Below are positions 56,194-64,000 of a stretch of DNA of 64,000 nucleotides, piece after piece. Location of the stretch: assembly GCA_938011315.1 (NCBI GenBank), contig CALLUG010000010.1:1-64000 (forward strand), written 5' to 3'. The notes beneath the pieces were generated by a model, which did no database searches, was not told the DNA's origin, and was given only the letters and a program-made list of their open reading frames with translations. This stretch comes from an uncultured Flavobacteriaceae bacterium. Its GTDB lineage: Bacteria > Bacteroidota > Bacteroidia > Flavobacteriales > Flavobacteriaceae. Made by a program: the position numbers and the translations under genes. Each line of letters opens with the position of its first letter. Positions within the stretch are counted from its first letter, which is position 1.

Positions 56194-57309
56194 ATGAAAT
56201 ATAAAGAAAGAAAAAAAGCAATCATACTACTAGCCGATGGCACTATTTTTTATGGCAAAGCCATTTCAAAATCAGGAACTGCCTTTGGCGAAGTTTGTTT
56301 TAACACAGGAATGACAGGCTATCAAGAAATTTTTACAGACCCATCGTATTTTGGGCAGTTAATGGTAACCACAAATGCTCATATAGGAAACTACGGTATT
56401 AATCATGAAGAAGCAGAATCAGACTCCATAAAAATAGCAGGATTAATTTGCAAAAACTTTAGTTATAACTACTCACGAGATGATGCAGATGGTGCTTTAG
56501 AAGATTTTTTTGAAGACAACAACCTCTTTGGTATTTCTGACGTAGATACACGTGCATTAGTAAGCTATATTAGAGACAATGGTGCTATGAATGCTGTTAT
56601 ATCTACAGAGATTGATAATATAGAAGCTTTAAAAAAACAACTATCTGAAGTTCCAAACATGAATGGATTAGAGCTCGCCTCAAAAGTATCTACAAAAGAA
56701 CCCTATTACTTTGGCAACGAAAGCGCATCACTCAAAATAGCCGCATTAGATATAGGAATTAAAAAAAACATCCTAAGAAACTTAGCCAAACGCGACGCTT
56801 ACATTAAAGTCTTTCCATACAATGCAACCTTTAACGATATGATTGCATGGGCCCCAGATGGCTATTTTTTATCTAATGGTCCTGGAGATCCAGAACCTTT
56901 AGTAAATGCTCAAAACGTAGCTAAAGAGATTATTAGTAAAAATTTGCCTCTATTTGGCATCTGCCTTGGGCACCAAGTAATTGCCTTGGCAAACGGAATA
57001 TCTACCTACAAAATGCACAATGGACATCGAGGGATAAACCATCCTGTAAAAAATTTAATTACCGGCAAAGGAGAAATTACATCTCAAAACCACGGATTTG
57101 CAGTAAATAGAGAAGAAGCAGAAGCACATAACGATTTAACAATAACACACATCCACTTAAACGATAATACAGTAGCAGGATTGGCTATGAAAAGCAAAAA
57201 CTGTTTCTCGGTACAATACCATCCGGAAGCAAGTCCAGGACCACACGATTCATCGTATTTGTTTGATGAATTTATAAACAATATTAAATCTAATCAAAAC
57301 CCTAAATAA
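56194..57309 (+). CDS. carA: Carbamoyl-phosphate synthase small subunit
   Basis: The 371-aa glutaminase subunit has the N-terminal domain (LADGTIFYGKAISKSGTAFG; GMTGYQEIFTDPSYFGQ) and a class I amidotransferase domain with the catalytic cysteine in LFGICLGHQVIALANG and the histidine-glutamate pair in YHPEASPGPHDS. It supplies ammonia to CarB for pyrimidine and arginine synthesis. carB is not adjacent. In Flavobacteriia the gene is often found between L17 and enolase, as here. Confidence 0.95.
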   Translation: MKYKERKKAIILLADGTIFYGKAISKSGTAFGEVCFNTGMTGYQEIFTDPSYFGQLMVTTNAHIGNYGINHEEAESDSIKIAGLICKNFSYNYSRDDADGALEDFFEDNNLFGISDVDTRALVSYIRDNGAMNAVISTEIDNIEALKKQLSEVPNMNGLELASKVSTKEPYYFGNESASLKIAALDIGIKKNILRNLAKRDAYIKVFPYNATFNDMIAWAPDGYFLSNGPGDPEPLVNAQNVAKEIISKNLPLFGICLGHQVIALANGISTYKMHNGHRGINHPVKNLITGKGEITSQNHGFAVNREEAEAHNDLTITHIHLNDNTVAGLAMKSKNCFSVQYHPEASPGPHDSSYLFDEFINNIKSNQNPK

Positions 57310-57352
57310 ACATTTTAATGTTTTAAATTGTTTAAGCTTAAAATAACACAAT

Positions 57353-58645
57353 ATGAGTAGCATTATTAATATCCACGCCCGACAAATTTTTGACTCCAGA
57401 GGAAACCCAACAGTAGAGGTAGACGTAGAAACAGAAAACGGATTTATAGGAAGAGCAGCAGTACCTTCGGGGGCGTCTACAGGTGCCCATGAAGCCGTAG
57501 AACTTAGAGATGGAGGCGATAGTTATATGGGAAAAGGAGTTACTAATGCCATTGCCAATGTAAACTCTATTATAGCACAAGAGCTATTAGGTATCAATGT
57601 TTTTGAACAACACTATATCGATACATTAATGTGCGAAATCGATGGAACTCCCAACAAATCAAAATTAGGTGCCAATGCTATTTTGGGAGTATCCTTAGCC
57701 GTAGCAAAAGCAGCTGCTAACGAGCTAGGCATGCCATTGTATCGTTACGTAGGAGGTGTTAGTGCAAACACACTTCCTGTACCTATGATGAATATTATTA
57801 ATGGCGGATCACATAGCGATGCACCTATTGCATTTCAAGAATTTATGATAATGCCAGTAAAGGCTAATAATTTTTCGCACGCAATGCAAATTGGTAGCGA
57901 AATATTTCACAACCTAAAAAGCGTATTGCATCAACGTAACTTAAGCACTGCTGTGGGCGACGAAGGTGGTTTTGCTCCAACCCTAAATGGAACAGAAGAT
58001 GCTCTAGATACCATTGCAACAGCCGTTACGAACGCAGGGTACAGCTTAGGCGATGATGTTATGATTGCTCTAGATTGTGCTGCCGCAGAATTTTATGTAA
58101 ACGGTGCGTACGATTATACCAAGTTTGAAGGTGAAAAAGGAATTGTAAGAACCAGTGAGCAACAAGCCAACTACTTAGCAGAGTTAGCTTCAAAATATCC
58201 AATCATTTCTATTGAAGATGGTATGGACGAAAACGATTGGGAAGGATGGAAATACTTAACCAATAAAATAGGGCATAAAGTACAATTGGTGGGCGACGAC
58301 CTATTTGTAACCAATGTCAATCGTTTATCTCGCGGAATTAAAGAAGGGATTGCCAATTCAATACTAATAAAAGTAAACCAAATAGGAACACTAACAGAAA
58401 CTATTGCTGCTGTTAATATGGCACATAATGCTGGTTTTACCTCAGTCATGTCTCACCGCTCCGGAGAAACTGAAGATACTACTATTGCAGATTTGGCCGT
58501 AGCACTAAACACAGGACAGATAAAAACAGGCTCAGCATCACGTAGCGACCGTATGGCAAAATACAATCAATTACTACGTATAGAAGAAGAACTTGGAAAC
58601 ACAGCGTATTTTCCAAAACAAAAAGCTTTCAAAATAAAACAATAA
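57353..58645 (+). CDS. eno: Enolase
   Basis: This 430-aa glycolytic enzyme interconverts 2-phosphoglycerate and phosphoenolpyruvate. It has [65 protein letters not shown] (metal ligand), [24 protein letters not shown] and [17 protein letters not shown] with the catalytic lysine and loop. Length is normal. Confidence 0.97.
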   Translation: MSSIINIHARQIFDSRGNPTVEVDVETENGFIGRAAVPSGASTGAHEAVELRDGGDSYMGKGVTNAIANVNSIIAQELLGINVFEQHYIDTLMCEIDGTPNKSKLGANAILGVSLAVAKAAANELGMPLYRYVGGVSANTLPVPMMNIINGGSHSDAPIAFQEFMIMPVKANNFSHAMQIGSEIFHNLKSVLHQRNLSTAVGDEGGFAPTLNGTEDALDTIATAVTNAGYSLGDDVMIALDCAAAEFYVNGAYDYTKFEGEKGIVRTSEQQANYLAELASKYPIISIEDGMDENDWEGWKYLTNKIGHKVQLVGDDLFVTNVNRLSRGIKEGIANSILIKVNQIGTLTETIAAVNMAHNAGFTSVMSHRSGETEDTTIADLAVALNTGQIKTGSASRSDRMAKYNQLLRIEEELGNTAYFPKQKAFKIKQ

Positions 58646-58835
58646 GAACTATTGTTTATACAGCTATAAACCGAATTATTAAATATAAAAAATAATAATC
58701 TGTTTTCTTTTTTTTAGCACTATTTGTGCTCATATAAAACGTTAAAATTTACTTACACGAAGTATTATAAATTATAAGATATTTCGTAATTTAGCTGAAA
58801 GTATTTCGACAATTTATAAAAAAAAAGTAAAACTT

Positions 58836-60122
58836 ATGCCAAATAAAGCAACACTAGAGGTTAATAATCAAAAATATGATTTTCCGTTATTTGTAGGAAC
58901 AGAAAATGAAGTAGCAATAGATGTAAAAGCATTAAGAGCAGCTACAGGAGGAGTAACAACTATTGATCCTGGATATAAGAATACGGGGTCTTGCCTGAGC
59001 GATATTACATTTTTAGATGGAGAGAAAGGGATTTTAAGATACAGAGGTTACTCTATAGAAGAGCTTGCAGAAAAAGCAGACTTTTTAGAAGTTGTGTATT
59101 TACTAATCTTTGGAGAGTTACCAAATGCAGAACAACTTGATAAGTTTCATACCGATATAAAATTAAAATCGGTAGTTGATGACGATATAAAAAAAATCAT
59201 AGACGCATTTCCAAAATCGGCACATCCAATGGGCGTGCTATCGTCTTTAACAAGTGCTTTAACAGCATTTAATCCAAGCTCCGTAAATGTCGATTCGGAA
59301 GCAGAAATGTATAATGCCATAATAAAAATATTAGGGAAGTTTCCAGTACTCGTAGCATGGACTTTACGTAAACAACAAGGGTTGCCTTTGGATTATGGTG
59401 ATAATAGCTTAGGTTATGTTCAAAACATTTTAAAAATGATGTTTTGTAAGCCTAACGAAAATTACGTAGAAAACAAAATAGTATTAGAAGCCTTAAATAA
59501 GCTATTAATATTACATGCCGACCACGAGCAAAACTGCTCCACATCAACAGTTAGGATTGTAGGTTCATCTCATGCAGGGCTGTTTGCATCTATCTCAGCA
59601 GGAATTTCTGCATTATGGGGACCATTACATGGTGGCGCAAATCAGGCTGTGTTAGAAATGCTAGAAGCTATAAAACAAGATGGAGGCGATACCAAAAAAT
59701 ATATGGCTAAGGCCAAGGACAAACAAGACCCCTTTCGTTTAATGGGTTTTGGACATCGTGTCTATAAAAACTTCGACCCACGAGCAAAAATTATTAAAGC
59801 AGAAGCCGACAAAGTTTTGGCCGATTTAGGAGTAGAAGATCCAATTTTAGGAATTGCTAAAGGCTTAGAGCAAGAAGCCCTTAATGACCCCTACTTTGTA
59901 GATCGTAAACTATATCCTAATGTAGATTTTTATTCAGGAATTATTTATAGAGCAATGAACATTCCCGTAGAAATGTTTACGGTAATGTTTGCCTTAGGAC
60001 GCTTACCAGGCTGGATTGCACAATGGAGAGAAATGCGTTTACGTAAAGAGCCTATTGGTAGACCAAGACAAGTATATACAGGAGAAAACCTTAGAGCTTT
60101 TGTTGATTTAAACAAAAGATAA
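58836..60122 (+). CDS. gltA: Citrate synthase (type II)
   Basis: The 428-aa enzyme makes citrate from acetyl-CoA and oxaloacetate. It has the N-terminal segment GGVTTIDPGYKNTGSCLSDI, the substrate histidine in LHADHEQNCSTSTVRIVGSS, the second histidine in MGFGHRVYKNFDPRAKI, and the aspartate in VDFYSGIIYRAM. The long N-terminal domain marks the type II (NADH-sensitive hexameric) form. The 190 bp before it hold no gene. Confidence 0.96.
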   Translation: MPNKATLEVNNQKYDFPLFVGTENEVAIDVKALRAATGGVTTIDPGYKNTGSCLSDITFLDGEKGILRYRGYSIEELAEKADFLEVVYLLIFGELPNAEQLDKFHTDIKLKSVVDDDIKKIIDAFPKSAHPMGVLSSLTSALTAFNPSSVNVDSEAEMYNAIIKILGKFPVLVAWTLRKQQGLPLDYGDNSLGYVQNILKMMFCKPNENYVENKIVLEALNKLLILHADHEQNCSTSTVRIVGSSHAGLFASISAGISALWGPLHGGANQAVLEMLEAIKQDGGDTKKYMAKAKDKQDPFRLMGFGHRVYKNFDPRAKIIKAEADKVLADLGVEDPILGIAKGLEQEALNDPYFVDRKLYPNVDFYSGIIYRAMNIPVEMFTVMFALGRLPGWIAQWREMRLRKEPIGRPRQVYTGENLRAFVDLNKR

Positions 60123-60142
60123 TTGTTTCAAAATATTATAAC

Positions 60143-60187
60143 GCCATTTAGAAACTTGTTTATTCTAAAAACACATTTCTAAATGGC
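60143..60187 (+). terminator. Hairpin after gltA
   Basis: GCCATTTAGAAA pairs perfectly with TTTCTAAATGGC (12 bp) around a 21-nt loop, followed by a T-rich stretch. It probably ends the citrate synthase transcript. Confidence 0.65.
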
Positions 60188-60213
60188 ATTTCTATATCTA
60201 AAAATAAATAAAA

Positions 60214-61164
60214 ATGATTAAAATTATAAAAAACAGATCGGATATAGGAGCAGGTACTAGGGGCGCCGATATGGGAATTGATGCTATAGAAATTGCAGCT
60301 ATCAATAAAGAAAATGATTATTTTTTTCGTTTTAAATTTGAAGACGTACCAACTCAAAACAATACTATTTACGACAAGGTAGATACCCCCTTTGCAAAAC
60401 GAATTAAAAACATTGTAAACCAATGTACTCGCGTAGCAAAAGCAGTAACAGACAGTTTAGTAAACAAAATGTTTCCTTTGGTAATCTCTGGCGATCACTC
60501 CTCAGCCCTAGGGACACTAAGCGGAATTAAAGCCGCATATCCTAACAAGCGTATAGGAGCTGTATGGATAGATGCTCACGCCGATTTACACTCACCCTAC
60601 ACTTCGCCCTCCGGAAATGTACACGGTATGCCACTAGCAGCAGCATTATCTATAAATAACTTGGAGTGTAAGATTAACACCGTAACCAAAGATACAGAAG
60701 ATTACTGGGACGCTATGAAAAAAATAGGCGTGGACCAGACAAAAATTAAAGCAGATGACCTTGTGTATTTTGGAGTAAGAGACACAGAAACTCCAGAAGA
60801 TACATTAATAGAACGTCTAGGGATAAAGAACTACAAAGTTGAAGAAGTCCGTTACAGAGGATTAGATATCGTTTTAAAAGAAGCAATAAATCGACTTAAG
60901 CACTGCGATATGATTTATGTGTCGTTTGATGTAGATAGTATGGACTGCGACTTAGTGTCTTACGGAACAGGAACACCAGTAGCAAAGGGGTTTGACCCGT
61001 ATGAAGTGACACGTATTATTAATAAATTTATAGAAACAGATAAAGTAGTTTGTTTGGAACTTGTAGAAGTAAACCCGCTTCTAGACCACAAAGGTAATAA
61101 AATGGCAGAAACAGCTTTTGAAGTGTTAGATAGCGTTACTCAAACGCTATTAAAACATATTTAG
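60214..61164 (+). CDS. rocF: Arginase
   Basis: The 316-aa ureohydrolase has the ordered manganese ligands: ISGDHSSALG, VWIDAHADLHSPYTSPSG with NVHGMPLAAAL (the arginase-specific loop), and YVSFDVDSMDCDL with GTGTPVAKG. It hydrolyses arginine to ornithine and urea. Compared with the agmatinase at 11338-12282, it has the longer substrate loop for the carboxylate. Thus the organism can send arginine two ways, to ornithine or to putrescine. It begins 27 bp after the gltA hairpin. Confidence 0.9.
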   Translation: MIKIIKNRSDIGAGTRGADMGIDAIEIAAINKENDYFFRFKFEDVPTQNNTIYDKVDTPFAKRIKNIVNQCTRVAKAVTDSLVNKMFPLVISGDHSSALGTLSGIKAAYPNKRIGAVWIDAHADLHSPYTSPSGNVHGMPLAAALSINNLECKINTVTKDTEDYWDAMKKIGVDQTKIKADDLVYFGVRDTETPEDTLIERLGIKNYKVEEVRYRGLDIVLKEAINRLKHCDMIYVSFDVDSMDCDLVSYGTGTPVAKGFDPYEVTRIINKFIETDKVVCLELVEVNPLLDHKGNKMAETAFEVLDSVTQTLLKHI

Positions 61165-61195
61165 CAAACTCAATGCTCTTTTGTTGGCTACAAAA

Positions 61196-61927
61196 CTAAA
61201 AATTAGCAGTTTTGTTAGACTCACTAATTAAGGTATTAAGCTCGGTAAGTTCTTTTTTAGTCAACTCACGATACTCTCCAACAGGGAGGTCTAATGTAAT
61301 ATTCATAATTCTTATACGTTTCAAGGCAGTAACATTATAGTTTAAGTACTCACACATACGGCGTATCTGCCGGTTTAAGCCTTGGGTAAGAATAATCTTA
61401 AATTGGTTGGAGCTAACCTGTTTAACACGACATTGCTTAGTTACTTTTCCTAGTACAGGAACTCCGTTTGCCATACGCTCTAAAAAGGTTTGGGAAATAG
61501 GTTTATCTACGGTTACGATATATTCCTTTTCATGATTGTTATTAGCACGCAATATTTTGTTAACAATATCTCCATCGTCAGTAAGAAGAATTAAGCCCTC
61601 ACTAGGCTTGTCTAACCTCCCAATAGGAAAAATACGCTTTGGGTAATTAATAAAATCTATAATATTATTTTTTTCTACACGATTGTCTGTGGTACAAACA
61701 ATACCAATAGGCTTGTTTAGTGCTAAATACACAAACTCCGATGTAGTTGCTGTAATGTGCTTGCCATCCACGTGTACAATATCGCTAGGAGTAACTTTAG
61801 TCCCCATTTCAGGAACTTCATTATTTATAGTAACACGACCTTCATTAATGAGCTTATCTGCTGCACGGCGAGAGCAATAACCTACTTCACTTAAAAATTT
61901 GTTGAGTCGAGTTAATTTTTTTTCCAT
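61196..61927 (-). CDS. rluF: 23S rRNA pseudouridine synthase RluF
   Basis: The 243-aa protein has an S4 RNA-binding domain (LNKFLSEVGYCSRRAADKL) and a RsuA-type catalytic domain with Asp106 in GRLDKPSEGLILLTDDGD. TQGLNRQIRRMCEYLNYNV is the characteristic C-terminal motif. Family similarity points to RluF, which makes pseudouridine at 2604 of 23S rRNA, rather than RsuA or RluB. It is transcribed alone and convergent with arginase. Confidence 0.85.
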   Translation of the reverse strand: MEKKLTRLNKFLSEVGYCSRRAADKLINEGRVTINNEVPEMGTKVTPSDIVHVDGKHITATTSEFVYLALNKPIGIVCTTDNRVEKNNIIDFINYPKRIFPIGRLDKPSEGLILLTDDGDIVNKILRANNNHEKEYIVTVDKPISQTFLERMANGVPVLGKVTKQCRVKQVSSNQFKIILTQGLNRQIRRMCEYLNYNVTALKRIRIMNITLDLPVGEYRELTKKELTELNTLISESNKTANF

Positions 61928-61980
61928 GTTACAAAAGTAAGATAAAAGCTATAATTTATTTTTTAAGTAAACTTTAAATT

Positions 61981-62147
61981 TATACCAACGGTTATTTAAA
62001 ATAAGCTATAAATAATTTGGAAGATATTGTATTTAGATAAAATAGAAAACCTAAACATAGCCTTAGTTACGTTTAGGTTTTATAGTGGTATATATAGACG
62101 TAATAGAAACGAATTGTACGGCTTATTTTGAGTAATAAATTGGTATA
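61981..62147 (+). repeat. Palindromic intergenic repeat, copy D (longest, best kept)
   Basis: The 167-bp element begins TATACCAACGGTTATTTAAA and ends TTGAGTAATAAATTGGTATA, so its ends are about 27-bp imperfect inverted repeats. Inside is AAACCTAAAC pairing with GTTTAGGTTT. It contains no reading frame and lies between rluF and the metalloprotease-like lipoprotein. It serves as the reference for copies A, B and C. Confidence 0.85.
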
Positions 62148-62204
62148 ACTCACTGTTTAAGAATAATTATTTTATTTTGATTAGCAATTACATAATATTG
62201 AATA

Positions 62205-62250
62205 AAAAAACAGATAGCTTTTGATTAGTAAAAAAAGCTATCTGTTTTTT
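62205..62250 (-). terminator. Terminator of the metalloprotease-like lipoprotein gene
   Basis: AACAGATAGCTTTT pairs with AAAAGCTATCTGTT, flanked by A and T runs on both sides, so it can work in both directions. It lies 22 bp after the stop codon. Confidence 0.75.
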
Positions 62251-62272
62251 AATATTTACTTTTTAAGAAACT

Positions 62273-63424
62273 TTAATCAATTATCACGGTAGGTGCAGCG
62301 GAAGACGTTGTTCGTGATAAATCCTCTAAATTAAATGCCCATAAGCCCTCTGGTCCAGTTCCTAAGAAATCGATAGAGCCATCTATAGGAGGAACATTAC
62401 CTCTAATAACTGCACTATATAAGCCTATAACGTCGTTAAAACCAAAAAATACTGGATTAACATGGGCAGTAGTGCCATCGCCGGCAACAGGCAAGATAAT
62501 ATCATGATTCGGGTAAAATCGCTCTATTGTATGTATCCATTCGTGTATGTATGTGTAAGGGTCTGGGTGGAAGCGATTTCCAGCAACTTCTAAATAAGGG
62601 ACTTCAACAATACCAATAGCATGATCGTTTCTTCTAATTTCTCTCGCAAGACCTCCGTATGATGTAACGTAATTACACGGATTGCTTTGAGGGTCTGAAG
62701 GCCAAGAAGGCCAGTATATAGAAATTAAATCATACTCACTTAAGTCCATTCCTAGATTGTTTTCTAAATCATCGATTACACCTCCTGCTTGTTGAACATT
62801 AATTGTCCAATCATTTGGCAAACCACTTGATGGTGTGTTGCTAACTACTGGAGCATTTGTTGTCATGTTCAATCGTTCTACATCCCATTCTACAGATCGA
62901 AAGGCATTTCTTTCTATAGACTCTATTCCTTGCATAAAATTATTGAAGGCAATTTCAACAAAATCATCAGATACTTGTGTTTGGCAACCATTTGGAGCTT
63001 GTCCTGTAGTATAATTAATCCATAGCGCTCTCCATGTTCTAGGAGCTGCTAAATCATCGACAGTAAATACAACATCCTGCCCAACACCTTCTTCGACAGT
63101 AATTTCTTTTCTATAATAGCCTTCGTCATCTCCCTCTACACCTAATGATAATAGATGAGTTCCTGGAGCTAAATTTATTTGTGTAGGAAGGAGTAAATTA
63201 GTGTACTGGCTATCAATATAAAGCGAACCAGTAAGTGCAGATGAGATGCTAATACTTGTATTTACAGTAGTATCATCATCTGTATCTGTATCATCGTCTA
63301 CATTTGTGTCAATGTCTACTGTATTATCGTTTGATGAACCATCATCGCTGCCACAACTAATAAAACAAAGTAGAATTAGTAATAAAGAGCAAATTTTAAT
63401 GTTTTTAAAAATAGTTTTTTTCAT
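62273..63424 (-). CDS. Surface lipoprotein with PEGA-like domain and HExxH protease motif
   Basis: The 383-aa protein has a lipoprotein signal ending in CFISC (Cys24) followed by GSDDGSSNDN, an acidic stretch that in Bacteroidetes directs lipoproteins to the surface. A Thr/Asp-rich linker leads to a PEGA-like beta domain (GSLYIDSQYTNLLLPTQINL; GTHLLSLGVEGDDEGYYRK). The catalytic part has YIHEWIHTIERFYPNHD, with the zinc motif HEWIH at 294-298. A third ligand might be among the later His or Glu residues. It may cut extracellular proteins or only bind; no known protease family is recognised. It is a single gene with its own terminator. Confidence 0.7.
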   Translation of the reverse strand: MKKTIFKNIKICSLLLILLCFISCGSDDGSSNDNTVDIDTNVDDDTDTDDDTTVNTSISISSALTGSLYIDSQYTNLLLPTQINLAPGTHLLSLGVEGDDEGYYRKEITVEEGVGQDVVFTVDDLAAPRTWRALWINYTTGQAPNGCQTQVSDDFVEIAFNNFMQGIESIERNAFRSVEWDVERLNMTTNAPVVSNTPSSGLPNDWTINVQQAGGVIDDLENNLGMDLSEYDLISIYWPSWPSDPQSNPCNYVTSYGGLAREIRRNDHAIGIVEVPYLEVAGNRFHPDPYTYIHEWIHTIERFYPNHDIILPVAGDGTTAHVNPVFFGFNDVIGLYSAVIRGNVPPIDGSIDFLGTGPEGLWAFNLEDLSRTTSSAAPTVIID

Positions 63425-63484
63425 AAATTTTTTTTTTTTTGAAGTTAATGCAATTGTGTTATAGTTATAAAGTAAATATTAATC

Positions 63485-63582
63485 TAACAATAATTATGTT
63501 GGTTGTATTTGCAGACGACGATTACGAGGGTAGGTCTAGCAAATTGAACCCCATAAACCCTATAGTCCCATCGCTAAAAAGG
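63485..63582 (-). pseudogene. Decayed C-terminal piece of a second copy of the metalloprotease-like lipoprotein
   Basis: Read on the minus strand, FSDGTIGFMG then FNLLDLPS-stop-SSSANTTNIII aligns with DGSIDFLG, FNLEDLSRTTSSAAPTVII at the end of the intact protein. A gap of seven residues and a TAA replace part of it. No further match was found upstream of it in this window. The tandem order suggests an old duplication, one copy now lost. Confidence 0.5.
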
Positions 63583-64000
63583 TTTGAGATTTTTAATGAT
63601 AATAATTTTCATATTCTTTTTTAAAATTAAGCATAGTTATGTTTCCGTCTTTTTTGAATCATAATACTTACATAAATAGTGTTAAAAATGTGTTTTGTTT
63701 AATGATATATTTAAAACAGTACAAAATCATCATTTGCTATCGTTGTTTAATTATGCGGATTTATTACCTACTTAAGAAGTTTAAAAACTGGAAAAATGTC
63801 CTGTAAAAGGACTTGCCATTAAATTATATTTGTCTATATCTTATAAACCAATAATTATATTTAAGCAATATGCTTTCCTTGTTTAAATACCACATTCAAG
63901 AATTCATCAAAACAATAAGTGCTATTATATATTTTGACTGAATGACCTTAAAGAGTAAATCATTTACATAACCATATATTAAAAAATTCTATTATGAATA
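63583..64000. other. Gene-free end of the window
   Basis: The last 418 bp are AT-rich with stops in all frames. I see no gene, hairpin or promoter that I can support here. Confidence 0.5.

Noticed and set aside
63439-63624. Plus-strand small frames upstream of the HEWIH lipoprotein
   Set aside because: The minus strand of the same stretch matches the C-terminus of that lipoprotein, which explains the sequence better.
1-64000. CRISPR array, prophage, rRNA operon or insertion sequence
   Set aside because: No regularly spaced repeats, phage structural genes, rRNA sequence or transposase were seen. The four palindromic repeats are too far apart and too dissimilar for a CRISPR.

Overview
The window is chromosomal DNA of a marine-type Bacteroidota, most likely family Flavobacteriaceae. 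The evidence is low GC content, promoters of the Bacteroidetes type (TTTG-N19-TAnnTTTG), a type IX secretion C-terminal sorting domain, SusC/D-independent lipoproteins with acidic export signals, weak Shine-Dalgarno sequences, and gene neighbourhoods such as enolase / citrate synthase / arginase next to the ribosomal cluster. I cannot name the genus from sequence alone.

Layout. 1-138 is the end of pdxH. 195-5706 is an accessory block on the minus strand. It is a tight operon of a double-ATPase histidine-kinase-like protein, a receiver-domain protein, an HNH nuclease and an adenine-type DNA methyltransferase, preceded by a broken XRE regulator. This is the best candidate for an under-described defence system. 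5937-9138 is core (dusB, a LolC/E-type permease, rbfA, methylmalonyl-CoA epimerase, a CAU tRNA). 9379-13744 is a polyamine operon (arginine decarboxylase, agmatinase, a deoxyhypusine-synthase-like enzyme and small proteins). 14099-16940 is decayed ground: a live 6-bladed beta-propeller lipoprotein between three broken genes or remnants. 17135-19397 is a complete type II restriction-modification system predicted to act on GGCC, with its own XRE control protein and an operator over the promoter. 19716-38728 is mostly housekeeping and envelope genes (ppa, a T9SS-exported BNR-repeat protein, DoxX, TPR protein, mpl, radC, a polysaccharide-deacetylase-like protein, an outer-membrane trio, rarA, rhomboid, rlmB, an Omp85 protein).

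38784-56158 is the ribosomal super-cluster: S12, S7, EF-G, S10, then L3 to L17 with SecY, IF-1 and RpoA, starting at a textbook promoter and ending at a strong terminator. It contains L30 and L36, both short. Two internal gaps hold perfect hairpins (before L3 and before S4). 56194-61927 holds carA, eno, gltA, arginase and rluF. 62273-63424 encodes a surface lipoprotein with a PEGA-like domain and an HEWIH zinc-protease motif. A decayed piece of a second copy lies just upstream.

Four copies of a palindromic, non-coding repeat with TATACCAA/TTGGTATA ends (about 90-167 bp) lie between genes at 5771, 20245, 25209 and 61981. No rRNA operon, CRISPR array, transposase gene or prophage was seen.
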